Positions 56,285 to 64,000 of a stretch of 64,000 nt of DNA are shown one piece after another; position 1 is the first letter of the stretch, and each line of letters begins with the position of its first letter. Made by a program: the position numbers and the translations under genes. The notes under the pieces were generated by a model. That model was not told the DNA's origin. It saw only the letters and a list, made by a program, of their open reading frames with translations, and searched no databases. Source of the stretch: Alcanivorax sp. S6407 (GTDB lineage Bacteria > Pseudomonadota > Gammaproteobacteria > Pseudomonadales > Alcanivoracaceae); assembly GCF_023016115.1 (NCBI RefSeq), contig NZ_JALKBH010000007.1, forward strand, positions 1 through 64,000. Direction: 5' to 3'.

Positions 56285-57292
56285 ATGACCGTTAGCGCTA
56301 CAATTAGTAATAAAACCTACCGTGTGATTGCTCTACTTCAAGCTTTGCCTAGACATCCACAAAAGGTCACCAGCAACGAGATTCAGCAGCGGCTGAGCAG
56401 CGAAGGGCATGATGTCTCGCGTCGTTCCATTGAGCGCTACCTCAAGGAGTTGTCCGAGTCTCAGGCTTTTGGCGCTTTAGTTCAATGTGATGACTCTGCC
56501 ACTCCTTACGGTTGGTCTATCGCTCAAAAGCAAAGTCTGTCCATTCCCGGTATGGACGCGCAGATGGCTGCTACTTGGGATTTGGTGTCCCGGTACCTGA
56601 CTCCTCTGATGGCTAAAGATGTTTTGGCAAAGCTTGATCCTGTCTTTAGTGAGGCTAGGCGGTGGTTTGAGCGTCACAGACCCTTGGGTAAGCGTTATTG
56701 GTCAGACAAGGTGGCGTATGTCCCCCGAGGGTTTCATTTGGAGCCAGCTGTTGTGTCCAGAGGTATTGCGGATCAGGTCTATGATGCGTTGTACCGGAAT
56801 CGGCAAATGGATATTTGGTACAAGGACAAGGGAGAGTCGCATCGAGTTCACCCATTTGCTCTGGTGGACAGAGGGGCTGTCCGCTATCTGGTGGTCCGGT
56901 TCTGGAATTACAAAGACTTCAGGCACCTGGCTTTGCATAGGTTGCGCAAAGTGAATGTACTTGATGAGGAGGTGGAGAGGGCTTCAGATTTCGACCTGGA
57001 GAGCTATCTGAAAGAAGGGAACATGAATCTTCCCTACGGCGATAGCGTCGATCTTGTTATCCGTCTCTATGGTCGTGCCGCTGATCATCTGTATGAAACG
57101 CCCATTAATGATTCGCAAACGCTGATTGAAGTTGCTCCTGACACAACAGAGCTTCGTGTGAACGTTAATAACACGGAAGAATTGAAGTGGTGGATATTGG
57201 GGTTTGGCGCCAATGTGGAGGTCATCCAGCCATTAAAGTTAAGGGCTGAGATCCGCCAGGAACTTCAGCTAGCGGCAACGAGATACCGCTAG
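56285..57292 (+). CDS. WYL-domain transcription regulator (BrxR/CapW-like layout)
   Basis: A 335-residue regulator. The winged helix is at about 8-80 (YRVIALLQALPRHPQKVTSN-EIQQRLSSEGHDVSRRSIERYL). The WYL domain (about 165-235) contains MDIWYKDKGESHRVHPFALVDRGAVRYLVV and FRHLALHRLRKV. A WCX-type C-terminal domain (about 250-330) follows. Proteins of this build repress BREX, CBASS and other defence operons by binding inverted repeats, and sense nucleic-acid ligands with the WYL domain. It is 50 bases after the PD-(D/E)XK gene and has AAGGA before the ATG. Confidence 0.88.
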   Translation: MTVSATISNKTYRVIALLQALPRHPQKVTSNEIQQRLSSEGHDVSRRSIERYLKELSESQAFGALVQCDDSATPYGWSIAQKQSLSIPGMDAQMAATWDLVSRYLTPLMAKDVLAKLDPVFSEARRWFERHRPLGKRYWSDKVAYVPRGFHLEPAVVSRGIADQVYDALYRNRQMDIWYKDKGESHRVHPFALVDRGAVRYLVVRFWNYKDFRHLALHRLRKVNVLDEEVERASDFDLESYLKEGNMNLPYGDSVDLVIRLYGRAADHLYETPINDSQTLIEVAPDTTELRVNVNNTEELKWWILGFGANVEVIQPLKLRAEIRQELQLAATRYR

Positions 57293-57322
57293 CACCTCCA
57301 AGCTATTATCTACCCTCTTCGG

Positions 57323-57361
57323 GCGGGGAGAGGCTATGCTGCTCGCCAACTCTCTCCCCGC
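57323..57361 (+). terminator. hairpin between the WYL and AAA+ genes
   Basis: A perfect 10-bp stem GCGGGGAGAG / CTCTCCCCGC with a 19-base loop, 30 bases after the WYL stop and 15 bases before operator copy 2. There is no T-run, so termination is uncertain. It may instead be an attenuator or a second regulatory site. Confidence 0.45.
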
Positions 57362-57375
57362 TGCCCTTGATTGAG

Positions 57376-57405
57376 TGCGACAAAAAATGACGCCCTCTTG
57401 GCTAA
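57376..57405 (+). promoter_or_regulatory. operator-like repeat, copy 2
   Basis: TGCGACA-AAAAA-TGACG followed by CCCTCTTGGCTAA. Over 30 bases it matches copy 3 (60395-60424) at 24 positions without gaps. It ends about 40 bases before the AAA+ start. Confidence 0.65.
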
Positions 57406-57445
57406 TAATACCGATGTTGGCAATCGGAGAGTCAGGAGAACGGGG

Positions 57446-59548
57446 ATGCATTTCAAGTTGGATGACGTTGCTGCCACTGTAGCTGGCAATGTGGATAACA
57501 GTGTACTGATTCGTCACTGGACGGCGCGGATTATGGCTTTTTCTTCGGCGTGGAAGGCCGGATGGTGCCGTACGAATAAGCGTTTCGACGATGACGACAT
57601 TCTGGATGTACTTGGTTTTCTCCCTTCCCGTGAAGGTCGTTTGCGTCGTCCGCCGCAGGCGTTAGGCGCGATCATTAGTCAGGATCGAATTGAGGATCTC
57701 CTCTCAAGTGATGATCTTTATCGAAACGTCGAGAAGCTGGGTGAGCGCTTATCTTTAACGGAGGCGGAACGCCGCTTGCTTGTCTTTGTCTGCTATAAAA
57801 GTGCTAGCGAAATCCTCAACACTGCTTGTTGCTTGGTCAAAGATTTGTCCTGGCGTAAGTTCGTCAGCATCTTGGCTAAGGTGGTCGATGTCCCTGAAAA
57901 TGAGGCTCAAGCCGCATTGCGGCCTGGCAGCGTACTACGGGCGACCCAGCTGTTAACGGTGAGTTTGGCATCTGGGTATCGAGGTGTGGACCTCGCAGGC
58001 ATGCTGGATATTGAGGATGAGTTGCAGGAAAACCTGCATGTGCCAGACGCCTCAGATGAGCACCTTGTTAGCCTGTTCTACAGAAAGGCAGATAAACCCA
58101 GCCTTGGGCTTCAGGACTATGTTGAGATCAAGAGCGAAGTAGAGATGATCTCCCGCCTGCTGATGCGTTCGGTGCAGGAGGGCTTGAAAGGCGTCAATGT
58201 GCTCTTTTATGGGCCTCCTGGTACCGGGAAAAGCGAGCTAGCCAAAGTGATTGGCCATTCGCTCGGGATGAGCATGGCGTTTGTGCCAGAAGAAGACCGG
58301 GACGGCGATGCCCTGACTGTGAAGGGACGAATGGGGCGTTATAACGGTTGCCAGAGGGCGATTGCCCATGACCCCCGCACCTTGGTGGTGTTTGATGAGG
58401 CAGAAGATTGTCTTTGTGATAATCCGTTCTCTTTCATGATGTTTTCTCGCCGACAGACGGAAAAATCCAGCATGACTCGCCTGCTGGAGACTAATCCCCG
58501 CCCTACGATTTGGATCTCTAACCGTGTGGACATGGACCCGGCCTTTCTCCGTCGCTTCACACATGTACTCCATCTTGATAATCCTGGGCCTTCCCAGCGT
58601 GAGCGTCTTGTGCGGGAGGCGATGGCCGAAGAGCTGGTTTCCGAGCGATTTCTGGCTGAGGCCATCAAGCTGGAGTCATTGTCTCCGGCGATTCTGCATA
58701 GCAGCCTGCGCTTTGCTCGGCTGGTGGCTGAGGAGAAGCAGAATACGGAGAGTCTGGTGACGCATAACCTAAATGCTCGTTTCGAGGCTATGGGTGTGAC
58801 TGAGCGGTTGAAGGTTGAGCAGTTTAAGGGGTTGCCATGGAGAGAGGAGTGTTTGCAGGCGTCTGAGGATGTCGCGGGCCTGCTGGAGCAGATCAACCCT
58901 GATGCTTCTGTTCGATTTTGCCTGCACGGGGCTCCAGGGACAGGCAAGACGGCTTGGGGTCGGCAGCTTGCTGAGCATATCCAGCGTCCGCTGATTGTGC
59001 GGCAGGCGTCAGATTTACTGGATATGTACGTCGGGGGAACAGAAAAGCGGATCGCCCGTGCTTTTGGGTTGGCAGAACGAGAGGGTGCAGTGTTGCTGAT
59101 TGATGAAGCTGACAGCTTCATCGGGAACCGCCAGGGCGCTGAGAAGAACTGGGAGGTTTCACAGGTTAATCAGTTCCTGGCTTCTCTTGAGCAATTCAAT
59201 GGCATTTTTGTGGCCACCACTAACCTGTTGGATAGAGTGGATGAGGCGGCCATGCGGCGCTTTGATTTCGTGGTTCGCTTTGACTTTCTTGATCAGGACG
59301 GCGTCCGTCTCCTGCTAAAGGACCTGGCTGGTGCCTATGGCATCAAGCTACCGAACGAGAGTGTTCTGCTGACAATGCTTAATGGCATGGAAATGCTAAC
59401 CCCTGGTGACTTTGCTGCTATCTACCGTCGCATTCGAGTGCTTAGAAATCCCCCTGACGTTGCCGCAGTGGTGGATATGTTGCGTGACTGCCAGCGATAC
59501 AAAAAACAACCATCACAGCCGATTGGCTTTATGGCGTCGCTGCATTGA
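57446..59548 (+). CDS. double-AAA+ ATPase
   Basis: A 700-residue protein with a helical N-terminal domain (1-230) and two AAA+ modules. Module 1 has GPPGTGKS (about 255), VVFDEAED (about 314) and ISNRVDMDPAFLRRF. Module 2 has GAPGTGKT (about 494), LLIDEADS (about 550), VATTNLLDRVDEAAMRRF with sensor and arginine-finger residues, and a C-terminal lid. Both ATP sites look complete. Such Cdc48-like machines unfold proteins or remodel complexes. AGGAG precedes the ATG at 57446, and the PP2C gene follows by 51 bases. Confidence 0.88.
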   Translation: MHFKLDDVAATVAGNVDNSVLIRHWTARIMAFSSAWKAGWCRTNKRFDDDDILDVLGFLPSREGRLRRPPQALGAIISQDRIEDLLSSDDLYRNVEKLGERLSLTEAERRLLVFVCYKSASEILNTACCLVKDLSWRKFVSILAKVVDVPENEAQAALRPGSVLRATQLLTVSLASGYRGVDLAGMLDIEDELQENLHVPDASDEHLVSLFYRKADKPSLGLQDYVEIKSEVEMISRLLMRSVQEGLKGVNVLFYGPPGTGKSELAKVIGHSLGMSMAFVPEEDRDGDALTVKGRMGRYNGCQRAIAHDPRTLVVFDEAEDCLCDNPFSFMMFSRRQTEKSSMTRLLETNPRPTIWISNRVDMDPAFLRRFTHVLHLDNPGPSQRERLVREAMAEELVSERFLAEAIKLESLSPAILHSSLRFARLVAEEKQNTESLVTHNLNARFEAMGVTERLKVEQFKGLPWREECLQASEDVAGLLEQINPDASVRFCLHGAPGTGKTAWGRQLAEHIQRPLIVRQASDLLDMYVGGTEKRIARAFGLAEREGAVLLIDEADSFIGNRQGAEKNWEVSQVNQFLASLEQFNGIFVATTNLLDRVDEAAMRRFDFVVRFDFLDQDGVRLLLKDLAGAYGIKLPNESVLLTMLNGMEMLTPGDFAAIYRRIRVLRNPPDVAAVVDMLRDCQRYKKQPSQPIGFMASLH

Positions 59549-59599
59549 TGCAGCGGCGTTATGCCCGGTACTTGTTGAGTCTACGGTGATGGAGCATTC

Positions 59600-60358
59600 A
59601 TGTTAGAGGTAGCTTATACCCAGCACAGCGGGGGGCCCTCTCATCTGCAGCAGGACGCCATGTGGAATGGGCAAACGATTCTACAGGCTCGTAACGCTCG
59701 TGTTGCTGCCCACATAGAGGGCGGGTCCGTATCGCTCGCAGTCGCAGATGGTGTTGCGGCCAGTATCCGCCCTGCGAGGGCTAGTCGCTTTGTCGTAGAG
59801 GCCCTGTCACGGCTTGATAGCCGTGACAGGCTCACCGGTAGGCAAATTCGTGAAATCCAGGCCCAGCTGGCGGATAAATATGCCGGCGGTGAGAGTCATG
59901 GTTCGTCTACCACTCTTGTCGCGGCCAGGGTTGCGCAGAACCACTGTGAGATCGTCAATGTGGGCGATAGCCGTGCTTATGTTTTCAACGCTGAAGGTGA
60001 CTGTCGCCAAATCAGTGAGGATCACACCATTCTGAATGCGCTGATTTCCAGTGGAGAGATTATTCCCGAGGAGGGTGTCGAGTATTCCGATATGTACCAA
60101 GGGTTGGCGCATTGCTTGACTGCCGATACGGAAGAGTATGGTTTTGCCCTGCATTTTCAGGAATCAGCACTGACTAAAGGCTCTGGCCTGCTCCTCTGCA
60201 GCGATGGCTTGCATGATGCCATCGGCGACAAGGGGATCCGTGAGCTGTACCAGGTGGGCCGGCCCGCTATGGATCAGGTGGAGCGGTGGCGGAAAGCAGT
60301 GATTGAAGTCGGTGTGCCGGACAACCTTTCGATCCTGTTTGCCCGTCGACTGGCCTGA
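59600..60358 (+). CDS. PP2C-type phosphatase of the island
   Basis: A 252-residue PP2C phosphatase with intact motifs: SLAVADGVAAS (about 50), GSSTTLVAAR, NVGDSRAYVF, SEDHT, LLCSDGLHDAIGD and DNLSILFAR. It should remove phosphate from Ser/Thr residues with Mn or Mg ions. No protein kinase lies in the window's island part, so its substrate is unknown. It may also act as a sensor. It is read with the AAA+ gene. Confidence 0.88.
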   Translation: MLEVAYTQHSGGPSHLQQDAMWNGQTILQARNARVAAHIEGGSVSLAVADGVAASIRPARASRFVVEALSRLDSRDRLTGRQIREIQAQLADKYAGGESHGSSTTLVAARVAQNHCEIVNVGDSRAYVFNAEGDCRQISEDHTILNALISSGEIIPEEGVEYSDMYQGLAHCLTADTEEYGFALHFQESALTKGSGLLLCSDGLHDAIGDKGIRELYQVGRPAMDQVERWRKAVIEVGVPDNLSILFARRLA

Positions 60359-60394
60359 CGTGACTTTACTCTATCGCGCTCAATTTCCCGCTTT

Positions 60395-60424
60395 TGCGAC
60401 AGAAAATGTCGGCCTTATGGCTGA
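60395..60424 (+). promoter_or_regulatory. operator-like repeat, copy 3
   Basis: TGCGACA-GAAAA-TGTCG followed by GCCTTATGGCTGA, with perfect inner arms CGACA / TGTCG. It ends 33 bases before the start of the gene at 60457 and aligns over 30 bases with copy 2. Confidence 0.65.
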
Positions 60425-60456
60425 AGATCGTCGCTTTAGTGCTAAGGAATTGAAAT

Positions 60457-60870
60457 ATGTCTGTTTACGATGATGATCTACCTCTAAGGGTGGTGAAGTT
60501 TTCTGACATTGAGCGCTATCACGAGATGGAGCGGGGCGCTTGGTGGATGCATGCCTCGATGGTTCATCCAGTACAACGGTTTTACAAATATGACTGGTGG
60601 ATATTCTGGGAGGGTGCGCCTGTTGATGGAGATGCGTTGATTTTCAGAGAGCAGTACCGATTGAGCACTTCAGAAGCCGACGCTTTGTATGTGCGGCTGA
60701 TAAAGGAGAAGACGGTCTTTTTCATCTACAACAGAAAGAGGCCAAGGCTGGACCCGCATAACCCCTTCGACGCTAGTTCAGAAAGATGGAAAGGTGCGAT
60801 GTGGGCAAAGCCACTGGCTGAGGATCCTGATCCAGCTGTTAAAGAGGGGCCTTGGGTTGGTCATAAATAG
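60457..60870 (+). CDS. Trp-rich protein of unknown function
   Basis: A 137-residue soluble protein I cannot assign. It has eight Trp, with aromatic clusters ERGAWWMHASM, YKYDWWIFWEG and WKGAMWAKPL, and an Arg/Lys/Pro segment YNRKRPRLDPHNPF. The aromatic density suggests a binding surface for nucleotide, peptide or base. AAGGAATTG precedes the ATG. It is first in a two-gene unit behind operator copy 3, with the second PD-(D/E)XK gene 35 bases downstream. Confidence 0.65.
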   Translation: MSVYDDDLPLRVVKFSDIERYHEMERGAWWMHASMVHPVQRFYKYDWWIFWEGAPVDGDALIFREQYRLSTSEADALYVRLIKEKTVFFIYNRKRPRLDPHNPFDASSERWKGAMWAKPLAEDPDPAVKEGPWVGHK

Positions 60871-60905
60871 GCGTTGCATGCTTGCGGGATAAGCGGGGGA
60901 GTCTA

Positions 60906-62174
60906 ATGTTAATGAGGCATGAGAATGAGGGGCATTGGTTTTGGAAATCGGAATTATGTGAGCGATTGCGGGCGATAGAGTGTCGTAAGTCATCAAATCT
61001 GCTGTCACTTCTGTTCTCTGCGCACGATGAGGTGCGGCTGCATACACCAATGATTGGGTGGTTGCTGGATCCGAAGGGTGATCATGGTCTGGGTATAGAG
61101 CCCTTAACGCGCTTCCTGAAAAGATTGGGTGGGCCTATCCCGGATGCCTGCGCTAACCCGTCAGTTAGCGTGTGGAGGGAGAGGTATTTTCCTGGATATG
61201 GCCGGGTTGATCTGATTATTGAGTATCCAGGGCATGCCATTGTTATCGAAAACAAGCTGTATGCGGCTGACCAGGAAGCCCAGCTTTCGCGGTATCAGCT
61301 GGTCCTGGATGAGCTGATCTGCCCAGAATCTGGAGGTTTGTATTACCTCACCATTGATGGCTCTGAGCCGTCGGATGTGTCCTGTGCGGCTCCAGAGGGC
61401 CTGCAAGGCGATCACCGTGCGCCTGACTATCACTGCATCAGTTATCGCTCAGACATACTGGGCTGGCTGGTTGAGCTGATCTCAGAGGTTTCGGAGGTGA
61501 ACTCTAGAGTCCGAGTCAGCCTGGAACAATATCTTGAAATTGTAATGGAGGTGACCGGGATGCACTCTCGGAGGGATGCCATGGAAGAGCTTGATCAAAC
61601 CGGGCTTATGGAGCACATACAACAAAACCCGGAGGACACTGCAGTTCTGGCGAGGCTGACTCGTTCTGTCCACTTTCTACATGCTAAATTGCTAGAGGGC
61701 CTTGTAAACGCCGTTCAAGAGGGGCTGAAGTCTGAGTTGTCCCTTGAGCCGGTGGAGAATGTCGCGAGAAAGGACAGGCTGGACTGGGGTGTCTATGAGG
61801 CCTGGGCTAGAGGCAAAACGGCCAAAGGGACTCTTTTGTTCAGAGTTCAGGGCATCTCCGAGCCTGCCTTGAGGAATGTGCATCTGGTGATTGGGCTGGA
61901 TGCTGCGGACATGTTCTGGGTTGGTTTGGGCCACTTTGTTGACGGTGAGCACCAGGACAATGTTGTTTCTGGTGACCGCTTTGGGGTTGTTCCAGGCCAT
62001 AACAGTAATCAGTGGTGGTTGAGCTGGGTGACGATCAATGAATTGGATCCTGCCGCTTTTGACGGTGATCGAGGGGTGGGCCGCTTGGCGGTTGAAGATA
62101 ATCTGAACGAACTGGTAGAGCGTGTGGTAGGAATTTGTCGGCAGTATCTCGCGGTCTTGGTTTCGGGGGATTGA
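60906..62174 (+). CDS. PD-(D/E)XK nuclease-family protein (PDDEXK_4-like), second copy
   Basis: A 422-residue protein with the PDDEXK_4 layout: EVRLHTPMIGWLLDPKGDHG, then GRVDLIIEY (Asp, about residue 101) and IVIENKLYAADQEAQLSRYQ (Glu-x-Lys, about 114-116). A helical middle and a C-terminal domain with QWWLSWVTINELDP follow. The active-site residues are intact. The ATG at 60906 has GGGGGAG five bases before it; an ATG six bases on is an alternative. It shares the family but little sequence with the gene at 54885. Confidence 0.78.
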   Translation: MLMRHENEGHWFWKSELCERLRAIECRKSSNLLSLLFSAHDEVRLHTPMIGWLLDPKGDHGLGIEPLTRFLKRLGGPIPDACANPSVSVWRERYFPGYGRVDLIIEYPGHAIVIENKLYAADQEAQLSRYQLVLDELICPESGGLYYLTIDGSEPSDVSCAAPEGLQGDHRAPDYHCISYRSDILGWLVELISEVSEVNSRVRVSLEQYLEIVMEVTGMHSRRDAMEELDQTGLMEHIQQNPEDTAVLARLTRSVHFLHAKLLEGLVNAVQEGLKSELSLEPVENVARKDRLDWGVYEAWARGKTAKGTLLFRVQGISEPALRNVHLVIGLDAADMFWVGLGHFVDGEHQDNVVSGDRFGVVPGHNSNQWWLSWVTINELDPAAFDGDRGVGRLAVEDNLNELVERVVGICRQYLAVLVSGD

Positions 62175-62235
62175 TCACATTAGCCTTTGTGATGGGTGTC
62201 ACGAAACGGGGTGTCACCCGATGGCTTATCTTCTC

Positions 62236-63264
62236 TCATCGCACAATCAGGCGTAGCCCAAAAGCAGGGTGCTCCTGGAAAAGCGTTTCCCAGCCATTAA
62301 ACAACCAGGGTGACGCAGGGGGCGCGAGAGTATTGCGAGATACCACCACCACATAATCGTCCACGATGCGCTCATAGCCGCTGGGTAGTTCGATGCTGAA
62401 AATACCCAATGCCGGGATAATGGTCGTCTCCTTTGAGGTGAGAGGCCGGTTAAGGCGCACCGCCGTTACTTCCGCATCGGCACTGATATAAAACAGACTG
62501 AAAAAGCGGGCAGACTGAGGAAATCCCGTTAAACGAAACCGGAATTCCTGCTCGTGGTAGAGGGCATGGGCCAGGTTTCGCCCTTGTTCATCCACAATAG
62601 TCAGCGATGAATCGCCGGCGGTAGAGGGCGGTAGGCTAAACAGCTCTCGCCACTCTTCTTTGCGAAGCCGGATCACCTGCGGTCCCAGCGCCAGTCGCCA
62701 ACCGCGACTATCGCGATACACTCGTGGCGTTAGCGTCACCGGGTTGGGGCCGGGCAGGGCGCTAATCGCTTGTAACACGGGCGTCTTTGCCAGTGAGGTA
62801 TCCTGATCAATGTCCCAGCCGCGCTGCCAGTATTCACGCGCAAGGGTGCTGCGCAAGCGCTCTGTCAGCGGGCGGTTGTCATAGCGCACCAACACCTCAT
62901 GGCGCACATGATCCTGGCAAACGAGTTGGTAATCATCGAAGACAAAGTCACTGATGCTGGTAATGTGATGGTTGAAAGTCTGTTTTGATACCCCGTCCTG
63001 TTTGCTGCTCACCACACTGGCTTCCGAGCGAATCGCCATTTCCAGTTGGTTGGCAATATCGCCAAGCGCAATGGTCAGGGCTTGCTTCTGGGAATCGGCA
63101 CGGGCCAGCGCCAGGTACACATCGTCTTCTTCCTGCTGCTGGTCCAGCACGGTTTGGCATTGGCTGGGCATATCAGCAGGTTGGGGAGGAGCCACAGGCG
63201 CTGGAGCAGAAGAGCAGGCAGCCACCAAAGTAGCTGCAAACAGAATCGCAATTGATGACTTCAT
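62236..63264 (-). CDS. predicted lipoprotein, possibly DUF4384-like C-terminus
   Basis: A 342-residue lipoprotein with lipobox LVAAC (Cys17) and a Pro/Ala-rich spacer. A region (about 45-140) resembles LPP20-like proteins, with a helix QKQALTIALGDIANQLEMAI and beta strands. The C-terminal part (about 215-325) has EFRFRLTGFPQSARFFSLFYISADAEVTAVRLNRPL, which reads like DUF4384; that is tentative. It lies 10 bases downstream of the coiled-coil gene and shares its operon. It is convergent with the PD-(D/E)XK gene. Confidence 0.65.
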   Translation of the reverse strand: MKSSIAILFAATLVAACSSAPAPVAPPQPADMPSQCQTVLDQQQEEDDVYLALARADSQKQALTIALGDIANQLEMAIRSEASVVSSKQDGVSKQTFNHHITSISDFVFDDYQLVCQDHVRHEVLVRYDNRPLTERLRSTLAREYWQRGWDIDQDTSLAKTPVLQAISALPGPNPVTLTPRVYRDSRGWRLALGPQVIRLRKEEWRELFSLPPSTAGDSSLTIVDEQGRNLAHALYHEQEFRFRLTGFPQSARFFSLFYISADAEVTAVRLNRPLTSKETTIIPALGIFSIELPSGYERIVDDYVVVVSRNTLAPPASPWLFNGWETLFQEHPAFGLRLIVR

Positions 63265-63274
63265 CGAATACCGC

Positions 63275-64000
63275 TTATACGTTATCGAGCATGCTGCGGA
63301 TTCGTGCCACCAGAGAATCAGCCTCAGACTCGCAGGCCTTTACCCCAGATTTTCCAGACTGCGCCTCCGATTCACAGCTCATTATCTGCCCAAGCGTCCG
63401 CGATGCTTCATCATGGAAGCGGATAATCTGATCCAGCCCGTTCTGGGAGTCGCCATGGTACGACACAATATCCGCTTTCAGGCTTTGGCTCTCACGCTCC
63501 AGTTCGCAGGTGCGACCATGCACATCCACAGAACTGACATTCAGATTACGGATACCCTCAGCCAGTGACTCCGCGCTGCTGGCGGCCTGCTGTGCACTGG
63601 CAAGCAACTGCTGCAGCTCGCTTGCCGCACTTTGCTGGGCCTGCTGGATCTGCGCCAGCATCTGCTGGGCGTCTGCCAGCGCCTGTTGTGCCTCATCCCG
63701 GGCCTGCTGGATATCTGCCAGCTGTGCTAGCGCCTGGCTTCTGGCCTGTTCTGCTGTACTGGCCGCATTGCTGGCATCTGCAGACGCGCTCTGCGCCTGG
63801 GTGGATGCTTGTTCTGCTGAAGTTGACGCGGTTTGAGCAACCCCAGCCGCTGATTCGGCGCTACTGGATGCTGAGTGGGCCGAGTTAGAGGCGGATTGCG
63901 CGCTGCTCGCTGCTGAATCGGCGGTGCTGGAAGCCGACGCCGCGCTGCTGGCTGCGCTGGCGGCCTGCTGGGCCTCACTTTGAGCGGCATTAGCCGCTGA
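63275..64000 (-). CDS. Ala/Ser-rich coiled-coil protein, 5' end outside window
   Basis: The frame is open to the window edge; 241 residues are visible. The first about 120 are a near-continuous heptad-like array of Ala, Ser and Gln (AASAASSAASASSTADSAAS and similar), then ADIQQARDEAQQALADAQQM. The end (about 150-241) is a mixed helical tail with four Cys, closing DSLVARIRSMLDNV. The build is that of a long trimeric or dimeric rod, as in phage tail fibres or surface rods. The function is unknown. It is co-transcribed with the lipoprotein gene downstream. Confidence 0.7.
   Translation of the reverse strand, partial: SAANAAQSEAQQAASAASSAASASSTADSAASSAQSASNSAHSASSSAESAAGVAQTASTSAEQASTQAQSASADASNAASTAEQARSQALAQLADIQQARDEAQQALADAQQMLAQIQQAQQSAASELQQLLASAQQAASSAESLAEGIRNLNVSSVDVHGRTCELERESQSLKADIVSYHGDSQNGLDQIIRFHDEASRTLGQIMSCESEAQSGKSGVKACESEADSLVARIRSMLDNV

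Noticed and set aside
62186-62220. GGGTGTCAC direct repeat as a right attachment site
   Set aside because: It does not match the tRNA-Leu 3' end or the integrase-side sequence. It more likely belongs to a small hairpin between convergent genes.

Overview
The window is a piece of a gammaproteobacterial chromosome carrying a large integrated island. The left part (1-17354) is backbone. It holds the tail of an rRNA operon (16S end, tRNA-Ile, tRNA-Ala, 23S, 5S), a lipid kinase, a DUF4382 lipoprotein, two TetR regulators, and the block valS / small gene / holC / pepA divergent from lptF / lptG. That block is in the order known from Pseudomonas and relatives. GC-rich codon use, REP-like palindromes and the rRNA suggest an Alcanivorax-like or related marine gammaproteobacterium; the genus is my inference.

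A tRNA-Leu(CAA) at 17268-17354 is followed at once by a P4-type tyrosine integrase, the classic left end of an island. The island runs to at least 62 kb with no right end visible. Its first part holds an unrecognised 525-residue protein, an AlpA regulator, a DUF3987 protein, a YagK/YfjJ-type protein with an HFH motif, and a 1559-residue modular lipoprotein. A minus-strand block follows: beta-CASP metallohydrolase, XRE regulator, a probable recombination directionality factor-like protein, YqaJ exonuclease, a small unknown, DUF932, RadC-like JAMM protein, and a glycine-zipper/zinc-knuckle protein. Several of these genes are separated by GC-rich hairpins.

36183-53225 is a class 1 DISARM locus: drmD, drmMI, drmA, drmB, drmC. 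A C5-cytosine methyltransferase leads it, and a DUF262 + HEPN RNase pair is embedded between drmMI and drmA with overlapping reading frames. The AT content rises across the C-terminal half of drmMI, the inserted pair and the start of drmA, as if that block had been exchanged.

54299-62174 is the best candidate for an undescribed system. It has seven genes in three probable transcription units: a GIY-YIG-like protein, a PD-(D/E)XK protein and a WYL regulator; a double-AAA+ ATPase and a PP2C phosphatase; and a Trp-rich unknown with a second PD-(D/E)XK protein. Each unit is preceded, 45-85 bases before its first start codon, by the same motif TGCGACA-N5-TG(T/A)CG, an inverted repeat. This ties the units into one regulon, most simply controlled by the WYL protein, as BrxR/CapW-type regulators control other defence systems. 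The window ends with a lipoprotein gene and the 3' part of an Ala/Ser-rich coiled-coil gene.
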